Source of the DNA: Chara braunii
Taxonomy: Eukaryota; Streptophyta; Charophyceae; Charales; Characeae
DNA length: 29,928 nucleotides
Assembly: GCA_003427395.1 (NCBI GenBank)
Contig: BFEA01000073.1
Span: forward strand, 2,938,002-2,967,929
Reading direction: 5' to 3'
Shown: positions 10,694 through 20,006 of the stretch, piece by piece
Layout: each line of letters begins with the position of its first letter
Numbering within the stretch: the first letter of the stretch is position 1
The notes under the pieces: generated by a model
What the model was told of the DNA's origin: nothing
Databases searched by the model: none
Seen by the model: only the letters and a program-made list of their open reading frames with translations
Position numbers and translations under genes: made by a program

Positions 10694-10975
10694 TCATGTC
10701 GACTCTGACGACTGTCTTGATTCCTCATGCTTACGATCTCTCGTCTTCACGCTTTTTAGAAAATACAGTCGCCACCTCCTGAAAAATTCTCTGTCCTCTC
10801 TAAAGAGACTCTCTAATTCTCTGGTTGTCGCTTCTATTTTGCGCAGTTCGCTCTCACTCTTGCTGGATCCGCAGTCCCGAATCTTGTTGCCCAGCTCCTT
10901 GACTCGCTTTAATATCGGTTCTATAACACGCTCCTCGACTCTCTTCACCCTCTCGTCTACATTTTTCATTCTCAA
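10694..10975 (-). pseudogene. Hypothetical coiled-coil fragment, 93 aa
   Basis: Almost entirely charged heptad-like sequence (MRMKNVDERVKRVEERVIEPILKRV and ELRKIEATTRELESLFRE), so probably a coiled coil. No family recognised. It lies in line with the other minus-strand debris, where coiled coils are common in gag proteins. Confidence 0.4.
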
Positions 10976-11144
10976 TTGTCCATCTCTCTCTATGTTCAGA
11001 GGGTCTCTAAATCTTACTCCGAGCTTCCGTCGGCGTCCCGTCTCGGATAATCTCTATGCGCACAACCCCCTTTACACAAACAACCACTTCATATACCATC
11101 CACCTCTGTGTCGTTATTTCCCTCAGCGCTCCTAACCTCTTCTC

Positions 11145-11713
11145 TCATATGACATCCTCCGCAAGTTCGCGGTACTCGCTGTCCGGCAGCTCGTCATTTA
11201 TACTCACTCTTAGAAGAATCTGTAGCGTTCCGTCGCCGCGTGCCAAGTGTCTAGAAACCACTCGCGTGTACGGGAGTCGTTGCAAGGGTGGTCCACATCG
11301 CTCGTCAACAGGCTGATGGCTTGTCACTATTCCGTGAGCGACCACTCGAGGATTTCTATCATCCACAGTCCTCCATGATTCGGAACCTCTGCGATCCCAC
11401 CGAAGAGAGTACGAAGCTCGGGGTCTATGTCGGTACAGTGCTGGCTCGCGCTCTGTCATGTCAGCGCAATCCAACTCATACTCTGCTCCTCGCCTCCGCT
11501 ACTGTCTCGTCAAAGAATAGCTCTGCACGTAATTATCCGGCTGACCATACCATCCTCGTACGTTACCTTTGTCTGAAAGGTCACGTACGCGAGGACCCCT
11601 GCACGGTGTTCGTTGATAAACTCTCTAGCCCGTCCCAGGCATTCTCGCTCTGTCAAGTTTTCTTCTATGTGCTATCGCACGTGGCGGTCCCGCGCCCCGC
11701 TGAGGAGCGTTGA
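11145..11713 (-). pseudogene. Second copy of gag linker and preceding sequence, degraded
   Basis: From 11474 the minus strand reads YRHRPRASYSLRWDRRGSESW then NPRVV, matching YRDKPGSPYSLRWDRRNTDPW and NPRTL of the gag linker at 7390-7290. The part from 11713 to 11475 reads in another frame (ERECLGRAREFINEHRAGV). The rest of the gag protein cannot be followed, so this is a short relic of a second element copy. Confidence 0.6.
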
Positions 11714-11929
11714 ACCTCACGGTCGTATCATGTAGGATGTTTTGTTGAAAAAAAACAGTCACCACTCCGACCGTGCGCGCGTACTATATCTCTCACGACG
11801 CCCTGCGATAGGTCGGGATGTCGCGAGGTACAACTTACCTCTACCCGAGGGGCTGCAACACCCTCAGGTAGGCGCATCCTTGCTAAGCTACCGACCCACA
11901 TGCGAAGGCTTTTACATGCCTTTGTAGAG

Positions 11930-13155
11930 GTAGGTCGACCATTGGCGTTTTCTCGATCGTTGTAGCATAAAACGGGGTATTCGCGGTAAGACGCCTAGAA
12001 CTGACCCGTTAGATATTCAGGTCGAACTTTTAGAAGACCGTCTATTTCCACTTCTGCTTCCAAAACATATTATTCTTCTAGTCACTACGATCAAAGTACC
12101 AATCAAACCATTTCACTACCACAGACACTCTATTCTACTTAACATATGACTGAACATCAGATAGTATAGAAGATATACATAGAACTGATAATGAATATGG
12201 AGGTATTACCGCTGGGAACCCTTCCCATTTTCACAAGTGATGTGTGTCCAAGAATCTTCACGAGGTCAATCCCGGTTCAATCCAAACCATGCACAAGATA
12301 GACCTGCACAGAATAATGCAAAGATAATCCACATGCCATGCACGGACGACGTCAACCATCAATCCACACCTCAGACATTGTCTCTCACTTCCCCAAACCA
12401 TGTATGACAGCTCTATCTTTCCTAAGACGTAAGCCTAGCCCCCTCACAGTTCTTCAAAGGACCTTTGAGAGTGCTTAGGACCATTTAGGCAATGACCATA
12501 TGTGACAGTTTTACTGACGACAGTGTTTGACTTTAGACGTGGGTATCAAGTCAAGGGGGAAAAGTTGAATCGGTAACGACCGACCTATTATCGAGAGATA
12601 ACAGAAAAGTTGAGTACTCTTTGTAGGACTTCTCCTTCAATTGCAGTGGATCAAAACAGGAACCTGCACACACACAGGTCAACAAAGATTCAAGACCCCG
12701 ACTCGATTCCCACATATTGATATCTAAGGGTCAAGCCCTTAGATCTGCCTGTGAGCTTTGGAATCAACATCCCAAAGTCAAACCCCTTAGCTTCTACCTA
12801 CCCTAAGTCGTCCGTCACTCCTTCTCCTTTCGTTTAAGGAGTCTCTTGCCTATGTTCTAAGTTGTCTTAGGGAAACTCATATTTTCCCTACTCTCAGTTC
12901 TTGTATTTCTTTCTCTTGCGAATAAGCACATCCTTTGGTGCTTATGCGGTAGTCTAGCTGCGATCAACTCATGCCGGTGGTGGTTTCTCCCTTAGGAGTT
13001 TGTTAATGAACTGAGGTCATGTGAAACTTCTTCTTTTCTAATTCCTTGTCTCTGCGGTATTTTGCCTCTTATTCTGCTTATTTTTAGGACATTTGGAGTC
13101 GCTCCCGCTGAGGCACTCCCTTTTTCCTTTCTCTCCTTCTTGTTCGAACATACAC
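11930..13155. other. Non-coding region with isolated hairpins
   Basis: No believable open frame on either strand. It contains several isolated inverted repeats. These are ACCTG..CAGGT around 12657-12680; a perfect 9-bp stem ATCTAAGGG/CCCTTAGAT with a 5-nt loop at 12722-12744; and an 8-bp stem ATAAGCAC/GTGCTTAT with an 8-nt loop at 12922-12945. They lead into the hairpin array that follows. Confidence 0.6.
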
Positions 13156-13904
13156 AAGTAGTAGGTTGATTCACCCGGGAATCTTCCACTACTTAATCAA
13201 TTCCAGACAAAACGGTTATTCAGATAAGTAGTCGAGTAGTTCCACGGGAGCACTCAACCACTTTTCAAAGTCCATGCAGTCCTCCTGCAATCAAACAGTT
13301 CAAGCAATCTTGTACAAGCGTCCGGATAACTCACAAGGGAGTATCCTTTTATTAGTCAAAAGCAATTAGTCGAGAGGCCCTTGCCGAAGCATCTCGGCAC
13401 TTGTTCCAATGTCGAGAAACATTCGAGATCCAGGTATCAATACGGAATTTCAGTCTGTAATAGGTGGTCTTCATGGAAACCTCATATTACTTCTTGATCA
13501 AAACCTAACCTATCCTCAAAAGTGTAATAGGATAACCCCACGGGAGTCACTCTACTACTTTCTCAGAGTCATACGAGCTAGGATTAAGTTAGTAACCTTA
13601 GGCAAACATCAGATCCTCCTTTTTCTGGAGTATTTTTACCTGGCTTGTTAAGATGAGGCCAAGCAAATAATGGGATGACCCCACGAGAGCCTCTCTTATC
13701 CTAGCTTAATGCTAAATAGGTAGATCGTTAGCATTTATTCATACCATTCATCAGTCATACCCAAGCAAGTAGTAGGATTACTCACCCGGGAGTATCCCTC
13801 TACTGTCGAAACACAATCACCTCATTCCTTCCCCTCGTTAGTCGATCCCCAAATCAAACAAGTATTAGGATAACCCTCCCAGGAGTAATCCTATTACCAA
13901 TTTG
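13156..13904. repeat. Array of about eight degenerate hairpins sharing one stem
   Basis: Related ~38-nt inverted repeats occur at about 13156-13194, 13226-13263, 13314-13355, 13454-13493, 13522-13560, 13661-13706, 13767-13804 and 13859-13904. The common form is (A)AGTAGTAGGATNACYC, a 3-5-nt loop with CACC or CACG, then GGGAGTNATCC and CTACTACTT. The last one has outer ATCAAA/TTTGAT arms as well. Start-to-start spacing varies from 68 to 140 bp and the intervening sequence is unrelated. Stems carry compensating-looking differences between copies. Confidence 0.75.
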
Positions 13905-14117
13905 ATGCGTAGGAAATTAGTCAAAACAACTCTTAATTAAGTTGTTCTGACCGTTCACAATACACATTTCGTTAAAAGTGAACCTTTTGATTGTTCACTT
14001 TTTGTAACAAAGTCGGAATTCATGTTGGAGCGACATAAATAAGAACAAATCGAAACAATCATTGGTAAGTGTTGCTAAGTGGGCAGTGATATGGGTCAAC
14101 TGCCATCGCTTGGAGTA

Positions 14118-14169
14118 CTGGACCCANCACACANACACACACACACACACACACACACACCCCACCCAA
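14118..14169. repeat. CA microsatellite followed by C-rich tract
   Basis: A (CA)n run occupies about 14129-14160, with single undetermined bases at 14126 and 14134, followed by CCCACCCAACCCCAACCACCCC. The undetermined bases show this was hard to assemble. The minus-strand frame translating it as repeated Cys-Val is an artefact. Confidence 0.9.
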
Positions 14170-14366
14170 CCCCAACCACCCCAGCACACCAACGGTGTTC
14201 GAAGTTCTCCCTTGTAGGCTATCTTCACGGTAGCCTTTTGGAGCGGCCTTAGCTCGACAACTCAGAATAAACTCCAGGTTTGTTCGAGTGCTCCGGGACC
14301 ATCAACATGCAAATTGTGCGCTTGATTATGGGCACTGCATAGTTCGTAGTGAGCGGGATACGTACT

Positions 14367-15062
14367 NNNNNNNNNNNNNNNNNNNNNNNNNNNNNNNNNN
14401 NNNNNNNNNNNNNNNNNNNNNNNNNNNNNNNNNNNNNNNNNNNNNNNNNNNNNNNNNNNNNNNNNNNNNNNNNNNNNNNNNNNNNNNNNNNNNNNNNNNN
14501 NNNNNNNNNNNNNNNNNNNNNNNNNNNNNNNNNNNNNNNNNNNNNNNNNNNNNNNNNNNNNNNNNNNNNNNNNNNNNNNNNNNNNNNNNNNNNNNNNNNN
14601 NNNNNNNNNNNNNNNNNNNNNNNNNNNNNNNNNNNNNNNNNNNNNNNNNNNNNNNNNNNNNNNNNNNNNNNNNNNNNNNNNNNNNNNNNNNNNNNNNNNN
14701 NNNNNNNNNNNNNNNNNNNNNNNNNNNNNNNNNNNNNNNNNNNNNNNNNNNNNNNNNNNNNNNNNNNNNNNNNNNNNNNNNNNNNNNNNNNNNNNNNNNN
14801 NNNNNNNNNNNNNNNNNNNNNNNNNNNNNNNNNNNNNNNNNNNNNNNNNNNNNNNNNNNNNNNNNNNNNNNNNNNNNNNNNNNNNNNNNNNNNNNNNNNN
14901 NNNNNNNNNNNNNNNNNNNNNNNNNNNNNNNNNNNNNNNNNNNNNNNNNNNNNNNNNNNNNNNNNNNNNNNNNNNNNNNNNNNNNNNNNNNNNNNNNNNN
15001 NNNNNNNNNNNNNNNNNNNNNNNNNNNNNNNNNNNNNNNNNNNNNNNNNNNNNNNNNNNNNN
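14367..15062. other. Assembly gap (696 N)
   Basis: Unbroken run of N. It separates the retrotransposon/hairpin half from the tandem-repeat and fusion-gene half. Whether the two halves are truly adjacent, and how many 275-bp repeat units are missing, cannot be told. Confidence 0.99.
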
Positions 15063-15068
15063 TAGTTG

Positions 15069-15090
15069 AACAGCGAGTCAATTCGCAGTT
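15069..15090. repeat. Palindrome-family copy beside the gap
   Basis: The minus strand reads AACTGCGA, ATTGAC, TCGCTGTT, a member of the 22-bp AAGTGCGA / TCGCACTT family found across the right half. It is the leftmost copy seen. Confidence 0.7.
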
Positions 15091-15125
15091 ATCGAGGTTG
15101 ATGTCAGGTCGTGATCTGTTTGGTG

Positions 15126-15186
15126 ACTGACCACCTTTAAGAAGTGGCAGACCACCTTCAAGAAGTGTTAACCTTCACGAAGTGCC
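15126..15186. repeat. Three short CCACCTTCAAGAAGTG-type repeats
   Basis: ACCACCTTTAAGAAGTGG, ACCACCTTCAAGAAGTG and AACCTTCACGAAGTGCC follow each other at about 23-bp spacing. Each is itself a weak inverted repeat (CCACTT-like arms). They precede the 275-bp tandem array. Confidence 0.65.
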
Positions 15187-15197
15187 AAACAGTCGGC

Positions 15198-16310
15198 GGT
15201 CAGAGGACTCGAGTGCTAAAAGCATTCTTAGGGGACCTTGCGGTCGTATTCAGAACATATTGGCGTAGCACTAGATGCTCACCAAGCAGTTCTGGATGTC
15301 CGTTATATCGACACATCATAAGATGCCTTACAAGCAAGCAGCGGCTGGTTGCAGGACTTTCTACCCGGTATGGTTCTTTGAGAGCAGAGTTTCGCACTCC
15401 ACCGTGAGATCCACGTCGGATAGGTGGACCTGCCATCCTACTGCTGTTAGCTGTAGTCATCTTGAGGGAGTCGATGAGGTGAGGACCCGGCAAAGAAAAC
15501 TCTCAGGGGACTTTGCTGCCGTGTTTTTGGAACTTATTGGCGTAGCACTAGATGCTCACCAAGCAGTTCTGGATGTCGGTTATACCGACAAATCATAAGA
15601 TGCCTTACAAGCAAGCAGCGGCTGCTTGCAGGACCTTCTACCCGGTGTGGATCTTTGAGAGCAGAGTTTCGCACTCCACCGTGAGATCCACATCGGATAG
15701 GTGGACCTGCCATCCTACCGCTGTCAGTTGTAGTCATCTTGAGGGAGTCGACGAGGTGAGGACCCGGCAAAGAACAATGTCAGGGAACTTTGCTGTCGTG
15801 TTTGGAACATATTGGTGTAGAACTAGATGCTCACTAAGCAGTTCTGGATGTCGGTCATATCGACACATCATAAGATGCCTTACAAGCAAGCAGCGGCTAC
15901 TTGCAGGACCTTCTACCCGGTGTGGATCTTTGAGAGCAGAGTTTCGCACTCCACCGTGAGATCCACATGGGATAGGCGGACCCTCCATCCTACCGCTGTT
16001 GGTTGTAGTCATCTTGAGAGTCGATGAGGTGAGCACCTGGCAAAGAACATTCTTAGGGGACTTTGCTGCCGTGTTTAGAACTTATTGGCGTAGCACTAGA
16101 TGCTCACCAAGCAGTTCTGGATGTCGGTTATATCCACACATCATATGATGCCTTACAAGCAAACTGTGGTCGGATCTCGTCCCCCATCCCCGGCGCGGAT
16201 CTCTGAGAGCAGATTTGACGCAATCCACCGTTAGATCCGCATCGGAGAGGCAGAGCGGTCATCCTACCGCTGTTCAGTGTAGTCATCATGTGGGAGTCGA
16301 CATCGCAAGA
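15198..16310. repeat. Tandem repeat, unit about 275 bp, about four copies
   Basis: The landmark GATGCTCACCAAGCAGTTCT occurs at 15274, 15551, 15826 (with one change) and 16099, giving periods of 277, 275 and 273 bp. Other landmarks repeat with it: CCTTACAAGCAAGCAGCGGC, CTTTGAGAGCAGAGTTTCGC and CATCCTACCGCTGT. The fourth copy diverges strongly after about 16160. Open frames inside it on both strands are repeat by-products: period lengths are not all multiples of three and no known domain appears. It may extend into the gap at its left. Confidence 0.9.
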
Positions 16311-16596
16311 ACCGGACGATGTTCCAATTGGGACGTGCTCTTGTTTCGTGATGTGCAGGTGCTTACCGGCGGTGCGTTCGATCCCCTCCTCGACGTGAAG
16401 CAAAGTGAGAGGGAATTGCTCAGGGCTCACACCAGAAGTGCGATTGAACTCGCACTTTGATGAAGAAGCAGTTGCGCAGTCCATCAGCGCGACGGTTTAA
16501 TATGGACATTGGCTTGTCGTTTGTATATTCGAGGTTGAAAACGCCATCAAATTTTTCTGTGTAGAAGATTCATATCCATTCATACAAGTATATCTT

Positions 16597-16860
16597 GTCA
16601 TCGCAAACATCGAGATGAAAACATCTCAAGTCAAATAGCAAAGCACACAAAGACATCGCAAACATCGAGGTGAAAACATCTCAAGTTGCCTAGTGTTTTT
16701 CCAAAGGTGAAGTCTCACAGCACACGAACAGTTTTCAGAAACCATTCAATGCAAAAAAATCATTCAATGGCAAATTGCAAAGCACACAGAGACGTTTCAA
16801 AAAATCATTGAACGCAAAACATCACACAATCCCACATTGCAAAGTGCACGGAGGCTTTCC
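16597..16860. repeat. Direct repeats, 55-bp period, then diverged A-rich repeats
   Basis: ATCGCAAACATCGAGATGAAAACATCTCAAG at 16600 recurs at 16655 with one change. GCAAAGCACACA recurs near 16638 and 16778, with relatives near 16848, and TCATTCAATG/TCATTGAACG near 16760 and 16806. No gene is seen between 16310 and 16880. Confidence 0.7.
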
Positions 16861-16885
16861 AAAAATCACAAAGTACATGGAACAA

Positions 16886-16972
16886 AAGTGCGAATATGTT
16901 CGCATTTCTCATATGGAACCAACAGTTCAATCACAAACGTGCGGCATCCAAAGTGCGAATATGTTCGCATTT
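16886..16972. repeat. Two palindrome-family copies, 65 bp apart
   Basis: AAGTGCGA, ATATGT, TCGCATTT stands at 16886-16907 and again at 16951-16972. Both are followed by CTCATATGGAA or CTCATACGGAA, so the duplication includes flanking bases. Confidence 0.85.
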
Positions 16973-17149
16973 CTCATACGGAAACAACATCCACCATTAC
17001 GTGGAGAGCAGGAGATGTATTCCGGGGATAACAAAATTGGTAATCATTTAGTGCACCGCTGAATCCGTAAAACAACTTCAAGCACACATACATTCTGGCG
17101 ATAATTGGTTTCCGAATGGAGAACAAGTTCGCAACTGTCGTAACAAGGG

Positions 17150-17280
17150 CGGTGAACCGTAAAACGGGGCGATAACCAACAGACAACATTCAATGGAGAC
17201 AAGCAGAGGGGGTGGTAACCAAAAGACAGCAGTCAATGGAGACAAGCAGAGGGGGTGAACCGTAAAACGGGGCGACACAC
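17150..17280. repeat. Interleaved direct repeats
   Basis: GTGAACCGTAAAACGGGGCGA occurs near 17151 and 17256, and TCAATGGAGACAAGCAGAGG near 17190 and 17232. AACCGTAAAACGG also has weak dyad character. There is no open frame of note. Confidence 0.75.
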
Positions 17281-17479
17281 GCAGAACAAGGGCGAGCCAA
17301 AACATATGAAAGTTGGGTGGTCGGGGTAGGGCGGGGGAGAGGGGCTTTCACACCACAAAGTCTCGTGAACGAAACAATTTGGCGACCAAGAATAAATCGT
17401 CGATATCTTTCACTAAGAGCATGAGTGCAAAATGTTTACAAGAGGACGAAGACGTCCCATGAGTAACAGAGCAGCACAA

Positions 17480-17905
17480 CCTCGAAACGAACAAACGCAG
17501 CAGGGCGCGGTAAACGCAGCACGGTGCTGCAACGGTCTGAAAGTCGGGACATTCACATCCCATATCTAAGCGTCTACTTAAAAGGTACTGCGCAACTTGG
17601 CTGGGATATTTACATCGGCATCTAAGATTGTACATCACGTAGGCGTCCGCTGCAACCCTCTAGCTGATGTTCCGTGGCAAGCAACGAGAACAACCCGAAA
17701 ACAAACAACGGCAGCACGGCGCTGCCGAAAGGCGTACGAGTAAAGATGACAGATTCCTCGAAATGAAGAACCCTTAAAAAAATGGTACAGCACGAGGCTG
17801 GGATATTCACATCGACACCTAAGCGTTTACTCGACAAAAACGTCCACTGCAATCCGGTACCTCATCAAAACAATAGCACAACTCGAACCGACCGACTAGT
17901 AGATC
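17480..17905. repeat. Diverged direct repeats downstream of the fusion gene
   Basis: GGCTGGGATATTTACATCG near 17600 returns near 17797 as GGCTGGGATATTCACATCG. CAGCACGGTGCTGC near 17518 returns as CAGCACGGCGCTGC near 17713, and the ACATCNNNATCTAAGCGT pattern recurs three times. Both CAGCACGGCGCTGC forms are near-perfect palindromes. This is the presumed 3' flank of the minus-strand gene; no polyadenylation signal could be singled out. Confidence 0.6.
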
Positions 17906-17927
17906 AAGTGTGAATAGATTCGCACTT
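17906..17927. repeat. Palindrome-family copy downstream of the Ulp1 domain
   Basis: AAGTGTGA, ATAGAT, TCGCACTT: 7 of 8 arm bases pair. It lies about 50 bp beyond the stop of the minus-strand gene at 17980. Confidence 0.85.
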
Positions 17928-17979
17928 CAGCTTATGACATTTCAAAAAAAAAACTACGCGCATTTTAACAACAATGGTA

Positions 17980-18573
17980 TCATTCAGCGCCTTGGAGTAT
18001 GTCCACCGCAATCCTCAGCTGGATCTTTGGAATGTCGCTTTGGGCTATCGGAAATGGTGGCGGACAGCCACGTGCACGAAATGAAGTGAAGGCGAGCATG
18101 AAAACACCGCAGCTCGACCCGTCCGACTGTTGAGGGACGCCACGAACAACCACCTTGGGCTCTTGGAGATCCACTTTCGTTTTTTGACCATAATGACAAA
18201 CTGCTTCGTCACGGAGGTATTGCGTGAAGTTCGCAATCACATTGGAAGAAAAACCGCCATCGTCCTGTAGGAGGGAGTCGTAGTACTCCAGCCTTTCTTC
18301 TCGGAGACACAATAGGGTCCAATGCACTCCACGTTTATGGACAGGAATCAAGACCATCTCGTACGAGAAAATATCTACATCTTTTGTCCATCTCGCAACC
18401 CTATCATGTCGATAGCCGCCACGGACGAGCTTGGTATAGAAAAAGGGATTGAAAATGTAAAGAGAGGGATACTCAGGCAACGCAGCGTTGGCAAGCAAGG
18501 CCAAGTACAACTCCACCACCTCGTCGGAAAGCCATTCCCCCTGAACAAGAGTTTGAAGACTTTTTCTGCTCAA
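17980..18573 (-). CDS. Ulp1/SENP-type cysteine protease domain (peptidase C48)
   Basis: This open piece of 197 aa holds a complete-looking Ulp1 core. His84 is in RGVHWTLLCL, Asp99 in LEYYDSLLQD, and the oxyanion Gln149 and nucleophile Cys155 are in VPQQSDGSSCGVFML, with the canonical Gln-x5-Cys spacing. WLSDEVVELYLALL and IFNPFFYTKL match the substrate-groove segments of the family. Ulp1 enzymes cleave SUMO or related ubiquitin-like tags, and related domains are common in plant DNA transposons (for example Mutator-like and CACTA captures). The frame continues upstream through a TGA at 18580, so this is the C-terminal domain of the larger gene, and the TTG/ATG used as a start here is arbitrary. 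Catalytic residues are intact although the gene is broken. Confidence 0.88.
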   Translation of the reverse strand: MSRKSLQTLVQGEWLSDEVVELYLALLANAALPEYPSLYIFNPFFYTKLVRGGYRHDRVARWTKDVDIFSYEMVLIPVHKRGVHWTLLCLREERLEYYDSLLQDDGGFSSNVIANFTQYLRDEAVCHYGQKTKVDLQEPKVVVRGVPQQSDGSSCGVFMLAFTSFRARGCPPPFPIAQSDIPKIQLRIAVDILQGAE

Positions 18574-18582
18574 CGGAACTCA

Positions 18583-19142
18583 ACTGGGCCCTTTGCGAAC
18601 CGAGGAAACCACCTCATGGCCGTTGCTGAAATCTCCGCAGTCGTCGTGCAACATTCTCAAGTCCGTAGCGCTGAGCTCCGCAGTAGGCAAGGGAACGCGA
18701 AAACATGATGTAGCCACAGCTGCACAAACACCCACGAAAAATTGTGAGGAGTGACCAAAATCACCGGGGCGAAATGGCTAAGAACTGTCTGCCCTTTTCC
18801 CAGAGAAGTTGTATCCCCGACTGTTGAATGTGTGCTTCGCGATGTACTTAGGACATGGGTCTTTGAAGACACCCCGTTTGGCATCGTCATCAGACCCATC
18901 AGACAAAGCAGTAACGCTTTCAATAGACGCAGCCAAATGTTTCCGCAAACCTTCCTCCTTATCTATTCCACAAGCCTTCAGAACCCTGACAGCTCTCTGG
19001 GAAAGGCGAGGCATTTGGACCCTTTTAAACAAACCTACACTAGACGACTTCTTCAATAAAGCGGCCAATGACCTCCCTGAAAGACATTTCTCGCGGACGG
19101 TTTTTAAAGGCTTCATGGGCAGGGACATTGACAACCTCATAC
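18583..19142 (-). pseudogene. Exon 2, segment preceding the Ulp1 domain
   Basis: It begins at the 3' splice site (exon resumes at 19142) and is in frame with the Ulp1 domain through TAG 18778 and TGA 18580. The first 120 residues are Lys/Arg/Ser-rich (VREKCLSGRSLAALLKKSSS, LSQRAVRVLKACGIDKEEGL). The part after the TAG reads PFRPGDFGHSSQFF and ELSATDLRMLHDDCGD and leads into the protease. No domain was recognised in the first part; it is probably a linker or adaptor. Confidence 0.6.
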
Positions 19143-19285
19143 CTGTAAAACATGGAAAACAACCCGCAACCTACAAGCTATTTTTTAACAAGCGGTAAAA
19201 GGTACATTAGCCCATGACATCAATTTGAATGAACACAGAGCTGCCTAGTGACAGATATGCGAGTGCTCATATTCACAAATCTTAC
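19143..19285 (-). other. Spliceosomal intron, 143 nt
   Basis: The minus strand shows CACG then GTAAGATTTG at the 5' border and CATGTTTTACAG then GTATGAGG at the 3' border. Removing it restores the frame: a Gly codon is split after its first base, and the frame ending PEH continues into MRLSM. The unspliced frames do not match (179 nt separate the open pieces, not a multiple of three). This is the clearest eukaryotic feature in the window. Confidence 0.75.
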
Positions 19286-20006
19286 CGTGCTCGGGAGCCC
19301 TTTGAGGGAACTCGCCGTCCTATTGTGCCACTGCACCAATGTCCACGGACGATTCGAGGTTCTGCACCTCGGCCACGGTTGTGTCGCTAACCAGCTCGGT
19401 GGCAACTGAGTCGCTTGGCAAGTCGATGGCTTTATGAAGCACCATTTCCCGACTGGTACTTAGGACAGATGCTCGATCACCTTGTTCTGCACCGCAACGG
19501 GTGGACGGAGAGTCATGATCTTTCCACTCTGGATCCATCTTGATGCTGACGGCCACCTCACCGCCTTCCACGGAGGATTCGACGTTCTGCACCTCGGCCA
19601 CGCCTGAGTCGCTAACCAGCTCGGTGGCAGCCGAGTCGTCACCAAACTCTATGGCTTCATGAAGCACCACTCCCCGAGCGGTGCTTAGGACAGACGCTCG
19701 ACCACCCTGTTCTTCACCGCAACGGGTGGGCGAAGAATCACTATATTTCCCCTGTGGATCCATCAGGATGCCGACAGTCACCTCACCGCCTTCCACCACG
19801 GGTTCTCCGCCTTTCTCATCGCCATGAACCCGAGCTTCCACCGCGGGTTCTTCTTCGTCTTCATCGTCGCCAAGAACGGGAGCTTGCACGAACGTCCATT
19901 GACCTCCCTTAATGACACCCTCTCGCGTCGTGGCCACAGCCGGACGACTGTGCAGAACCTCTTCGGACGTCCCGATCACCAGCGCTCGTGCGTGGAGCCC
20001 CTTCAT
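19286..20006 (-). pseudogene. Acidic repeat region of the fusion gene
   Basis: The 228-residue open piece is rich in Glu, Asp, Val and Gly and holds two copies of a 75-residue repeat. Landmarks are GGEV, MDP, PTRCG/STRCG, RASVLST, VLHEAI/VLHKAI, ATELVSD and VAEVQN, with a period of 225 bp at the DNA level (19383 and 19608). A TAG at 19320 interrupts it 12 codons before the intron donor, and the frame continues DGEFPQRAPEH up to the splice site. It is probably an unstructured linker between the methyltransferase-like part and the protease. Confidence 0.65.

Larger units (their letters stand above)
8760..11713 (-). mobile_element. Second, heavily degraded retroelement-derived coding debris
   Basis: Several minus-strand open pieces (9432-9070, 9116-8760, 9963-9660, 10600-10096, 10975-10694, 11713-11145) have protein-like composition but many stops and frame changes. 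Two observations tie them to transposon sequence. The piece at 11474-11340 reads YSLRWDRR and NPR in the same order as the gag linker at 7390-7290. The piece at 9963-9660 is a paralogue of that at 9432-9140. I read this as one or more older copies, or a tandemly duplicated 5' part, of the same retroelement family. No function is assigned to the unmatched pieces. Confidence 0.55.

Noticed and set aside
13156-13904. CRISPR-like array
   Set aside because: Units are degenerate hairpins with spacing of 68-140 bp and no identical direct repeats or cas genes; the genome is eukaryotic.
14288-15130. Open frames spanning 14326-15130 on both strands
   Set aside because: They consist almost entirely of undetermined bases in the assembly gap.
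15144-16036. Several 60-135-aa frames within the 275-bp tandem repeat
   Set aside because: The same short peptides recur with each repeat unit on both strands, and periods of 277, 275 and 273 bp break the frames. No domain is visible.
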